DNA of 28,724 nucleotides from a virus: positions 1 through 28,724 of IMG/VR virus record IMGVR_UViG_3300018875_000064; one strand, written 5' to 3'. The position numbers and the translations under genes are program-made. Below, one piece after another: positions 21,595 to 27,266 of the stretch. The notes beneath the pieces are model-generated. The model was not told the DNA's origin. It saw only the letters and a list, made by a program, of their open reading frames with translations, and did no database searches. How positions within the stretch are numbered: the stretch's first letter is position 1; every line of letters begins with the position of its first letter.

Positions 21595-23135
21595 ACAGCA
21601 ACCTCCTGGCGATTATGGATTTTTATTCTGGACTTCTTGGTTAACTTTTTAGAAATAAATTTTTCGACAAACTCCCGGACCTCTGGGGTCATCCCATTGT
21701 TTTTATGACCTCTGCATTGGGTGACTGTTCCTTTTCTTATTTCCATCGTGTAGAAAGGTTCGTCTGGTTTGGATGCTTTTCTAACCAAGCATATGTCCGT
21801 CTTACCATCCGCGTAATCCCGCGAATAACTCCCCACACAATGCTCAAGAACTCTGCCTTCCTCAAACAGCTCCATTGTTGATGTGGCTGGTCGAAGAATC
21901 ATCCCCTTATATTCGAACCGGTACTTTTCTAAGTCAGGTAGACGCTGAGCTATTTTCTCATTGATTCCTTGGTCCTTCTTCATTTTGATTCTCTTGGTCA
22001 ACTTGGTATGAGCCGTGAATAAATTGTTCGGAAACAGGTTCTTTTCTTCCCTCACATCAATTTTCAGTTCCAGACATTGTTTGTAATAATCTCGCCAATC
22101 TATAAGGACAGTAGATGCTACTTTATAGCGATTTCCTTCATGCCGGATCTGCTTCATGATATATTTATAGATTTCTTTTTCAGTGGTAATCTTCTTGAAC
22201 TCGTTCACATAATCCTTAAAAATGGGCATTTCCAAATCTGCCACTATCAATGATTCTGCGATCCCCATCCGAAGGCCGATTTTCCGCGCTTTTTGGTAGG
22301 TTCTTAAACCCTGCGGCGTCATCTTCAGCCCCGATTCCCGAATTTCTTTCAGCTCCGCCTTGCCGATCCGAAGAACGGAGAAGATCGTCTTACCATTCCA
22401 ATTAACAGCTCCATACGTTCTATCCTTCTCCAATTTGGCCCGAACAATGGATTCAAATCCTAGTTTGGTCAGATACTCAACACACGGGTACCGAGCTGCC
22501 AGTGCGAAAAACTCTGTCATGTCAGATACATAGTGAGGGTTTGTCCGTCCTGTGTACTGCTCCCAAGTTGAATACTGAAACGGAGTTCCTTTCACTGCCT
22601 CGCGAATGTTCTTCTCTGATACAAACTTCTTTATGCTGCCGTACCCAAAGGACCGGTCAAAGGCAGAATAGACTTCCTTTGTTTTGATATTCCGGCCTGT
22701 ATACTGTGTAGGCTCGCCAGGCCGAAACAAGTACATGTCGTGGCAGTTATACATGGTGGTTACATTTTTGAAGTCCCCGCTGTAATCACGATATACCCAC
22801 ATGATCCTGGCTGTTATGGCCTGAGGATCCTTCACTGACTTTTGGTACCAGATCAGAACTGCATTGTCCCTCATGTATTTCCTGCTTATACCTGCGGCCC
22901 GAACTTGGCACTTTGATTTACAGTGCGGGCATACGGCTCTATCCACCTGTTTGTGTTTTAGCCGCTTTGACGTACGATGTTTTTTGTTGCAATGTGTACA
23001 ATATGCGAACTGCTCTTTGGCGAGAGTTTTGATAAACAAATACCTACTTTCCAACAGCACCGTATCAGTCACATACATCTCTAATTCAGCACTGATCTTC
23101 TGCGGGAAGTGAGTTTTGAACTCGTTATATTTCAC
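21591..23135 (-). CDS. PcfJ-like protein with N-terminal zinc ribbon
   Basis: This protein of about 514 aa carries the PcfJ C-terminal motif HCVGSYSRDYADGKTDIC at about residue 432, followed by PFYTMEIRKGTVTQCRGHKNN, with the conserved HCVG-Y, I-x-R and Q-x-RG-x-N pattern. The N-terminal part has a zinc ribbon, C46-x2-C49 and C69-x2-C72 (CTHC, CPHC). A middle DNA-binding-like helical region is present (residues 200-340). PcfJ was named for the conjugative plasmid pCF10, but relatives occur in many phages and ICEs, and its biochemical role is unknown. An upstream ATG at 23162 would overlap the preceding gene; the GTG at 23135 has GAGG at 11 bases and starts KYNEFKTHFPQ. It is coupled to a PcfK/AcrIIA9-like gene, as PcfJ commonly is. 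Confidence 0.85.
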   Translation of the reverse strand: MKYNEFKTHFPQKISAELEMYVTDTVLLESRYLFIKTLAKEQFAYCTHCNKKHRTSKRLKHKQVDRAVCPHCKSKCQVRAAGISRKYMRDNAVLIWYQKSVKDPQAITARIMWVYRDYSGDFKNVTTMYNCHDMYLFRPGEPTQYTGRNIKTKEVYSAFDRSFGYGSIKKFVSEKNIREAVKGTPFQYSTWEQYTGRTNPHYVSDMTEFFALAARYPCVEYLTKLGFESIVRAKLEKDRTYGAVNWNGKTIFSVLRIGKAELKEIRESGLKMTPQGLRTYQKARKIGLRMGIAESLIVADLEMPIFKDYVNEFKKITTEKEIYKYIMKQIRHEGNRYKVASTVLIDWRDYYKQCLELKIDVREEKNLFPNNLFTAHTKLTKRIKMKKDQGINEKIAQRLPDLEKYRFEYKGMILRPATSTMELFEEGRVLEHCVGSYSRDYADGKTDICLVRKASKPDEPFYTMEIRKGTVTQCRGHKNNGMTPEVREFVEKFISKKLTKKSRIKIHNRQEVAV

Positions 23136-23148
23136 CTGGATCACCGCC

Positions 23149-23502
23149 TCACAAGAAATCATCTAGCTTCACGTCGAACCGTGAAGCTTCCGGTTCAGGC
23201 CGAACGTCTTGGACAGCTCGAACTGGTTGAATATGTTGACCGTCGATTCCGTAGTATTTCAACACAATCGCATAGCCTTCTTCATCCGTTAACATGGCCA
23301 TGCCATTTGATATCTTCTTTCGAGCCTCGTTTTTCATGGCTTCCAGGCTCTTCGCGATGCTCTTCCCGTTTTCTAGGATCTTCTCCGCCGTCCCTGGATT
23401 TGCTTGCACATGTTGAATCAAAAAATTACCGATCACCTGAATGTATGGGTTATTCTGGCTGCCTGCGATCTCGTCTTGCAGCTTCTTCACTGCTTGTTCC
23501 AT
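23149..23502 (-). CDS. PcfK/AcrIIA9-like protein, candidate Cas9 inhibitor
   Basis: This 117-aa protein looks like the PcfK-like family that includes the anti-CRISPR AcrIIA9, a Cas9 inhibitor found in many mobile elements of Bacillota. Similarity seen by eye: NPYIQVIGNFLIQHVQANPG at 18-37, then EKILENGKSIAKSLEAMKNEARKK and LTDEEGYAIVLKYYGID at 71-87; the TDEEGYAI pattern is the core of the family. The end (SRFDVKLDDFL) is a short acidic tail. A PcfJ-like gene directly follows, the usual pcfK-pcfJ order. Membership in the family is fairly likely; actual Cas9 inhibition is inferred and not visible in the sequence. Confidence 0.7.
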   Translation of the reverse strand: MEQAVKKLQDEIAGSQNNPYIQVIGNFLIQHVQANPGTAEKILENGKSIAKSLEAMKNEARKKISNGMAMLTDEEGYAIVLKYYGIDGQHIQPVRAVQDVRPEPEASRFDVKLDDFL

Positions 23503-23508
23503 CTCAGC

Positions 23509-23868
23509 TCACCCTTTCGATTTATCTCGCACACCATCGCCTCGCCGGCGACTTAGAACACGTATTTCCAGCTCATTGGCTTTACTAATGTCGATCTGCT
23601 CGGCAAACCTCGCCCAAAGGGGCACATACCGGTAGCTGCTTATTTCTCGGTTGTTGTATACGTAGGCAGCTGGCTTTTCCTTCTCTCCTACTGGGCAGCC
23701 AAGTAATGCACAGCGCCTATACGTCAGCAAAATGTCAGCCACCGGTTCAGGGGCGCCTGCCCATATGCCATCCCAAACCCATTCGCCATTAATCTCGATC
23801 TGTCGCGGGATTAGGCAGGGCATCCGGGATGCTTTCGCTTGGTATTTGTTTAGCCACAGCTTACGCAT
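23509..23868 (-). CDS. Hypothetical phage protein (119 aa)
   Basis: This 119-aa protein overlaps the replication initiator stop by eight bases. It begins MRKLWLNKYQAKASRMPCLIPRQIEINGEWVWD. The central AYVYNNREISSYRYVPLWARFAE and the cysteines at about 55-60 (CALLGC) are visible. It is probably a small nucleic acid-associated protein because it is basic. I cannot assign it to a family. Its position suggests a role connected to replication, without direct evidence. Confidence 0.75.
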   Translation of the reverse strand: MRKLWLNKYQAKASRMPCLIPRQIEINGEWVWDGIWAGAPEPVADILLTYRRCALLGCPVGEKEKPAAYVYNNREISSYRYVPLWARFAEQIDISKANELEIRVLSRRRGDGVRDKSKG

Positions 23869-24769
23869 CGGTATCCTCTTTCATTTGCCGAGCGAATTCC
23901 ATCATTTTAGCCATTTCATCATCCGATACTTTCCGATCTGGTGGTGGTTCGCTCGAAGCAATAGGGATTGATTTCTTCCCAGTTTTACTAGAATAACTTG
24001 CACCTTTTCTTGGCTGCTCTTTATTCCAAGGCTCGTCGATACCCTCAGCCTTCCAGTTCTTCAAGATTCCATCTACATACGACACTTTGCGTTTTCCAGC
24101 AACTACAGACCTTTTCATTGCCTCACAGACCCAGCGGCTGCCGTATGTTTGAACCATGTCATCTATTTGATCCTTGATAATCGGGCTAATGGTTCCAAAT
24201 CCCTCCTGTTCAAACACTCGAAAAGGATTGTACTCGTAATCAGGACGACTACCTGAAGGATCTTGACCGGGTTGTGTTGGTTGTGGTTCGGTTTGGTTTG
24301 GTTGGTACGGTTCGGTTGGGTTGTGTTGGTTGTGTTGGTTTGGTAGCCCCGTGACTTCTTTGTTCGTCACATGACCGTCACGCGTGACAGGTGCGTGACG
24401 GTCTTCGGATTGCTTCAGCTTTTCCCGTGACTTCCGTTTCCGTTGAGTATTCTGTTCTCGTTTTTCAATGAGTCGTCCAGCATAATCAAACCAGTCGTGA
24501 ATAAGTAATTGCCCATTGTCCAGGTCAATGAATCTGGCGTCTATAAGTACAGATACTAATTGATCAGCATCGCCATCCCATTGCATGGCATCTGCGATAT
24601 CATCATGTTCAAACTTTGTTAAATCACCATCCTGGGCATAGTCCATAGCCCAATACCAAAGCATGTGCAGAAGTCCGACCATAGTCGGAACAGACACCCC
24701 TAATTTACGTGCGCACCTTTTTGTTTTAGGGTGTCCGGGTAAGGATTGGTGACTTTCAATCCACGCCAA
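23861..24769 (-). CDS. Phage replication initiator, DnaD-like
   Basis: This 302-aa protein fits a phage replisome organiser. I start it at TTG 24769, preceded by AAGGGAGG eight bases upstream, giving MAWIESHQSLPGHPKTKR, which matches the typical start of such proteins; an upstream ATG at 24820 lacks this. Residues 1-100 form a winged-helix domain with KLGVSVPTMVGLLHMLWYWA. Residues 120-180 are a polar linker rich in Gln/Asn/Pro/Thr (QHNQHNPTEP, repeats). Residues 180-245 hold a DnaD-like domain (FEQEGFGTISPIIKDQIDDM then KVSYVDGILKNWKAEGI). It would bind the origin and recruit the host helicase. The origin may lie within and just upstream of this gene, where GTGAC repeats cluster. No DnaC-like helicase loader gene follows. 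Confidence 0.9.
   Translation of the reverse strand: MAWIESHQSLPGHPKTKRCARKLGVSVPTMVGLLHMLWYWAMDYAQDGDLTKFEHDDIADAMQWDGDADQLVSVLIDARFIDLDNGQLLIHDWFDYAGRLIEKREQNTQRKRKSREKLKQSEDRHAPVTRDGHVTNKEVTGLPNQHNQHNPTEPYQPNQTEPQPTQPGQDPSGSRPDYEYNPFRVFEQEGFGTISPIIKDQIDDMVQTYGSRWVCEAMKRSVVAGKRKVSYVDGILKNWKAEGIDEPWNKEQPRKGASYSSKTGKKSIPIASSEPPPDRKVSDDEMAKMMEFARQMKEDTDA
24269..24343. repeat. G/T-only strand-biased repeats inside initiator gene
   Basis: The plus strand contains almost only G and T for 75 bases, with four exceptions, and holds the 17-base direct repeat GGGTTGTGTTGGTTGTG at 24269-24285 and 24318-24334. It encodes the Gln/Asn/Pro/Thr linker of the initiator on the other strand. It may be a melting or pausing element next to the GTGAC cluster, or simply a low-complexity linker. 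Confidence 0.6.
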
Positions 24770-24857
24770 ATTTGTGACCTCCCTTCGGCTTGTGTGGATG
24801 TACCAAGGACGTTTTGCCACGTCTCGCCGATGTCACGCGCATGTCACGCGTGACATG
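24351..24857. other. Candidate replication origin with GTGAC iterons
   Basis: Eleven copies of GTGAC or its complement lie in two clusters, where about one copy would be expected by chance. Six are at 24351-24431 within the initiator gene and five at 24749-24854 around its start. Two clusters contain GTCACGCGTGAC; at 24840-24857 it is part of an 18-bp perfect palindrome CATGTCACGCGTGACATG. At 24375-24401, CCGTCAC is inverted to GTGACGG. As in phage lambda O, origin iterons often lie in or beside the initiator gene. A nearby T-rich stretch at 24929-24938 could help melting. The identity is inferred from repetition and location. Confidence 0.5.
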
Positions 24858-24887
24858 CTATACATTGATGCACAAACCCGTTTCGTA

Positions 24888-24916
24888 TTGTTCTGATGAA
24901 GTATTTTTGATATAAT
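24888..24916 (+). promoter_or_regulatory. Candidate plus-strand promoter upstream of initiator
   Basis: TTGTTC at 24888-24893 and a perfect TATAAT at 24911-24916 are separated by 17 bases. It points rightward, against the early operon. Only half of the -35 bases match consensus. A hairpin with a T-rich tail follows about 35 bases later, so a very short RNA is predicted. Confidence 0.5.
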
Positions 24917-24922
24917 CGAGCA

Positions 24923-24986
24923 AACAAATATTTTTTTTAGTTCCGACTTAGATCACGTTTCCCAGACGTGATCTTTGTTCATTTTT
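24923..24986 (+). ncRNA. Candidate oop-like antisense RNA
   Basis: A short plus-strand transcript of about 64 nt would run from the promoter to the hairpin AGATCACGT-TTCCCAG-ACGTGATCT (24950-24974) followed by TTGTTCATTTTT. The stem contains nine perfect pairs. It overlaps the 3' end and stop codon of the 80-aa early gene on the other strand. In phage lambda, oop RNA is antisense to the end of cII and ends in a terminator just before gene O; this arrangement is the same. The comparison is positional and no sequence homology is claimed. Confidence 0.42.
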
Positions 24987-25190
24987 AGGCAGCCTGTTGC
25001 ATGGTTCTGGAACTTCTATTGGATCAATCCGTAATAATGTTCCTTTGAGCATCCTGATTCTTTTATCTAAAGCAATCATGCGATCAAGATCGTTAACGGA
25101 ATCCGCCTCCATAAACTTACGGTAAAGAGAGTTCAGTTCGGTCCTAATCAAACGGCGCTGCTTGTCCCTCCGAGCAAAAACGTCTTTCAT
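24948..25190 (-). CDS. Small hypothetical early protein (80 aa)
   Basis: This 80-aa protein is basic and helical: ARRDKQRRLIRTELNSLYRKFMEAD, then NDLDRMIALDKRIRMLKGTLLRID. A lysine/arginine-rich first half suggests nucleic acid binding. The ATG overlaps the previous gene's TGA (ATGA), with GGAGGGGG upstream, so expression is coupled. The gene's stop codon lies in the hairpin of the antisense RNA candidate. I do not recognise a family. Confidence 0.75.
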   Translation of the reverse strand: MKDVFARRDKQRRLIRTELNSLYRKFMEADSVNDLDRMIALDKRIRMLKGTLLRIDPIEVPEPCNRLPKNEQRSRLGNVI

Positions 25191-25354
25191 GCTCCCCCCT
25201 CCTTTCTTCGAAGTTCAGCTTCGAGTCTTGCGGCTTCATTATGCATAAAGTCGTATCCGGCATCATCCATATGTTCGCCACGACTTAGGAATCTTTGAAT
25301 CATATTAAGCCTTGCTGTTGCTTCGCGGCGCTGCTCCAATCGTTCCGGTGACAT
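25187..25354 (-). CDS. Small early phage protein (55 aa)
   Basis: A 56-codon open frame including the stop begins at ATG 25354, with GGGAGG seven bases upstream, and ends in ATGA overlap with the 80-aa gene. It reads MSPERLEQRREATARLNMIQ and ends AARLEAELRRKEGG, a mostly helical, charged protein. Overlapping coupling on both sides and a strong ribosome binding site support it. The function is not known. Confidence 0.72.
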   Translation of the reverse strand: MSPERLEQRREATARLNMIQRFLSRGEHMDDAGYDFMHNEAARLEAELRRKEGGA

Positions 25355-25366
25355 TTTCCAACCTCC

Positions 25367-25666
25367 CTAACTAGCAAACCGCATCTGGATTGCCTTGATG
25401 GCGATTTGTGTATTATAAGAATCCAACAAATCCATATCAGACAAGTTAACTTTGTTCCGTTCGTTGAAGAGATGAAGCGCCAATGCTAACATGAATTTTT
25501 CAGATGAGGACCACCCTCTCGAAACACGTTTCAGCCCCTCGATGTCAATCGAGCATTCCTCAAAATCAAAATGAGTCATTAGAAATTTTTGCAACTTATG
25601 TTGGTTTAAAAAAATGTACAGAGTGCCTTTCCAATAACGGTCTTGTTTCAGTTCTTGTGGGATCAC
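25367..25666 (-). CDS. Hypothetical early phage protein (99 aa)
   Basis: This 99-aa protein starts with GTG at 25666, preceded by AAGAAGGAGG. Residues 55-80 (GWSSSEKFMLALALHLFNERN) match a pattern common in small phage and plasmid proteins, in which WS-SE-x-L-x-ALAL-LFN helices occur with a downstream DLLDSYNTQIAIKAIQMR helix. No function is established for this type as far as I know. It sits third in the leftward early operon. Confidence 0.76.
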   Translation of the reverse strand: MIPQELKQDRYWKGTLYIFLNQHKLQKFLMTHFDFEECSIDIEGLKRVSRGWSSSEKFMLALALHLFNERNKVNLSDMDLLDSYNTQIAIKAIQMRFAS

Positions 25667-25683
25667 TCGTTGTTCCTCCTTCT

Positions 25684-25842
25684 TTAGACAACCTTATAAT
25701 TCTGACCTGTTTCTAAATACGTGATCAATTCCTTGCTCTTGTTGGCGAGCATCGGGAACTGTGTAGGATCGTCCCCGATGACATTGCCGTTACGGTCAAC
25801 AACACGCTCAGACACAATTTGGAGCTTGTTCTTTGCTTTCAC
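25684..25842 (-). CDS. Small early phage protein (52 aa)
   Basis: A short open frame starts at GTG 25842, with AAAGGAG nine bases upstream. It encodes MKAKNKLQIVSERVVDRNG followed by DPTQFPMLANKSKELITYLE. The pattern of two strands and a helix with FPMLANKSKELI suggests a small structured protein. It sits between the Cro-like gene and the 99-aa gene, with gaps of only 17 bases on each side. Function is not known. Confidence 0.72.
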   Translation of the reverse strand: MKAKNKLQIVSERVVDRNGNVIGDDPTQFPMLANKSKELITYLETGQNYKVV

Positions 25843-25859
25843 GGTCTGTTGCTCCTTTC

Positions 25860-26114
25860 TCACGAAGCTTTTCTTTTACGTTTTGCACTTCCTTTCGGAG
25901 GAGATCCGATAAAAACGGATTCGACACCACAATAAACCATATCTTCGGGTACCTTGTACAACGTTACCAGAGACAAAAATAAATCTCTTGGTATGGAAGT
26001 TGAGTCACTCTCATATTTAGCTATAGTCTTGGGGGTACGATCCACTAGGCGCGCCACTTCATCAAGGGTAAATCCTCTATTGGTTCTGGCCGCACGAAGT
26101 GTAATTTGGAACAT
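25860..26114 (-). CDS. Cro-like HTH regulator
   Basis: This 84-aa protein has an XRE-type helix-turn-helix: TLDEVARLVDRTPKTIAKYE at about 16-35, a typical HTH_3. It is the first gene of the leftward early operon, divergent to the LexA-like repressor, which is the position of Cro in lambdoid and PBSX-like phages. The C-terminus is basic (PPKGSAKRKRKAS). It would repress the repressor promoter or tune early transcription through the operators in the gap. GAAAGGAGTTGATCG precedes the ATG. Confidence 0.88.
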   Translation of the reverse strand: MFQITLRAARTNRGFTLDEVARLVDRTPKTIAKYESDSTSIPRDLFLSLVTLYKVPEDMVYCGVESVFIGSPPKGSAKRKRKAS

Positions 26115-26146
26115 TCGATCAACTCCTTTCTGCGTGGTGTGATTTT

Positions 26147-26175
26147 ATGGTAGTACGTTATTATCGGATTGTCAA
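26147..26175 (-). promoter_or_regulatory. Early (Cro-like) promoter
   Basis: On the minus strand a perfect TTGACA (26175-26170) and TACCAT (26152-26147) are 17 bases apart. It would transcribe the whole leftward early operon. The TACGTT operator half site lies in the spacer, between -35 and -10. Confidence 0.7.
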
Positions 26176-26199
26176 TACGTTTTTAACGTAAGATTTTAC

Positions 26200-26228
26200 T
26201 TGAAAAATGTATTCAATTAGTTTATAAC
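26200..26228 (+). promoter_or_regulatory. Repressor promoter
   Basis: TTGAAA at 26200-26205 and TATAAC at 26223-26228 are 17 bases apart, both five of six matches to consensus. The start of transcription would be near 26235, about 30 bases before the repressor GTG codon. The inverted repeat at 26176-26190 lies just upstream of the -35. Confidence 0.75.
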
Positions 26229-26264
26229 GGATATAGAGTAAATTTAAATAGGAGGAATTATACC

Positions 26265-26918
26265 GTGGCAAGAAAGAAATATACCGAAGTAGAAAGAGAA
26301 TTGATTAAAGGCATTGCTAAAAACTTACGGTCAATCATTACAAGAAAAGGATTGACTCAAAAGGAGCTTGCTGAAGGTACAAATTTATCCACGAGTGTAA
26401 TTTCTGACTACCTTAACGAGAAGACCCTTGCCACTCCTGGAAGCATTCAAAAGATGGCCGATTTTTTGAAAGTAAGTAAATCTGAGATCGACCCGACATT
26501 TCAACCAAAGTTTAATTCAAACAATAATTTGATCCCATTGATCGGGACAATCTGTGCCGGTGATGGCATTTTAGCAGAACAGAATATAGAGGATTATGTT
26601 CTATACCCATTCCCAGGAAAAAAACAACCTGATTATGCCCTTCGTGTTAAAGGTGACAGCATGATAAATGCAGGAATCGAAAATGGGGATATTGTTTACA
26701 TGAAGAAAGCAAGTTGGGCAGATTATAACGGTCAGATCGTGGCTGCCGTTATCGATGAATCTTCAGAGGGAATGCTGAAGCGTATACGATGGACTGAAGG
26801 ATCAGCAACAATGCAGCTGATCCCTGAAAACGACAATTATGAGGTTAGGGAATTACGTCCCAACGAATTTTCAATTTGCGGGATTTATATGGGACATTTT
26901 AAGCCAGTAGAAGATTAA
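26265..26918 (+). CDS. LexA/CI-like self-cleaving repressor
   Basis: This 217-aa protein has an N-terminal XRE helix-turn-helix (TQKELAEGTNLSTSVISDYL at 31-50) and a C-terminal S24 (LexA-like) peptidase domain. The likely cleavage site is Ala98-Gly99 in TICAGDG. Catalytic Ser132 is in KGDSM, and Lys172 is in GMLKRI. Such repressors keep the prophage silent and cleave themselves when activated RecA is present, giving SOS induction. GTG at 26265 follows GGAGG by nine bases. It is the first gene of the rightward lysogeny module. Confidence 0.95.
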   Translation: MARKKYTEVERELIKGIAKNLRSIITRKGLTQKELAEGTNLSTSVISDYLNEKTLATPGSIQKMADFLKVSKSEIDPTFQPKFNSNNNLIPLIGTICAGDGILAEQNIEDYVLYPFPGKKQPDYALRVKGDSMINAGIENGDIVYMKKASWADYNGQIVAAVIDESSEGMLKRIRWTEGSATMQLIPENDNYEVRELRPNEFSICGIYMGHFKPVED

Positions 26919-26970
26919 AATGCTTCTGGGAAATCTTATGAAACCCAATTAATTACAGGGGGAGTCTCAA

Positions 26971-27249
26971 ATGGATTTACATTATATCGGTGTCAATAGT
27001 CGTGGTCGTAAAGAATGGGCAGAACGCGATTTAGCACGTTCTAGTTGTCCAGATGGATTGGTCATGGAAGAATGGCAAGTAGAACAATATGTGCCGTTTG
27101 TTGAAGGGATACGCAAATACACAGGGCGCGATTTAACAACGGAGGAACTCGGCACTATTGCATGGTTGGCCGGATACACACAAGATACGATTGACAGTAT
27201 CATGAGTCTTATTAAATCCGCCAATCTCTATGGGAAAGAAAACAATTAA
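26971..27249 (+). CDS. Hypothetical lysogeny module protein (92 aa)
   Basis: This 92-aa protein lies between repressor and serine integrase, with GGGGGAG before its ATG, and is probably transcribed with both. The sequence begins with YIGVNSRGRKEWAERD, and includes VPFVEGIRKYTGRDL then EELGTIAWLAGYTQDTIDSIMSLIK. The last segment looks like a helix-turn-helix-like helical pair. I do not recognise it. It could be an integration accessory factor, an immunity modifier, or a moron gene; none is shown by sequence. Confidence 0.78.
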   Translation: MDLHYIGVNSRGRKEWAERDLARSSCPDGLVMEEWQVEQYVPFVEGIRKYTGRDLTTEELGTIAWLAGYTQDTIDSIMSLIKSANLYGKENN

Positions 27250-27266
27250 TAAGGGAGTAGTCTAAG

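Larger units (their letters stand above)
26115..26264. promoter_or_regulatory. Divergent lysogeny/lytic promoter-operator region
   Basis: The 150-bp gap separates the Cro-like gene and the repressor. It holds opposite promoters and operator-like repeats. TACGTT occurs at 26154-26159 and 26176-26181, 22 bases apart (two helical turns), and the inverted repeat TACGTT-TTT-AACGTA covers 26176-26190. The -35 of the early promoter lies between them. Related half sites TTATTATCGGAT and TTTATAACGGATAT flank the region. Binding by repressor and Cro-like protein is inferred. Confidence 0.72.

Noticed and set aside
21591-23135. PcfJ-like gene as evidence for a conjugative element or plasmid
   Set aside because: There is no relaxase, coupling protein or type IV secretion gene, and all neighbours are phage genes. 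PcfJ relatives are also common in phages.
24269-24343. A frameshift hotspot breaking the replication initiator
   Set aside because: The G/T repeats could slip, but the reading frame is intact across them, and the domains on both sides are in the same frame.
24950-24986. A terminator for the leftward early operon
   Set aside because: The hairpin has a T-rich tail only on the plus strand. On the minus strand, AAGTCGGAAC follows, so it cannot work as an intrinsic terminator there.
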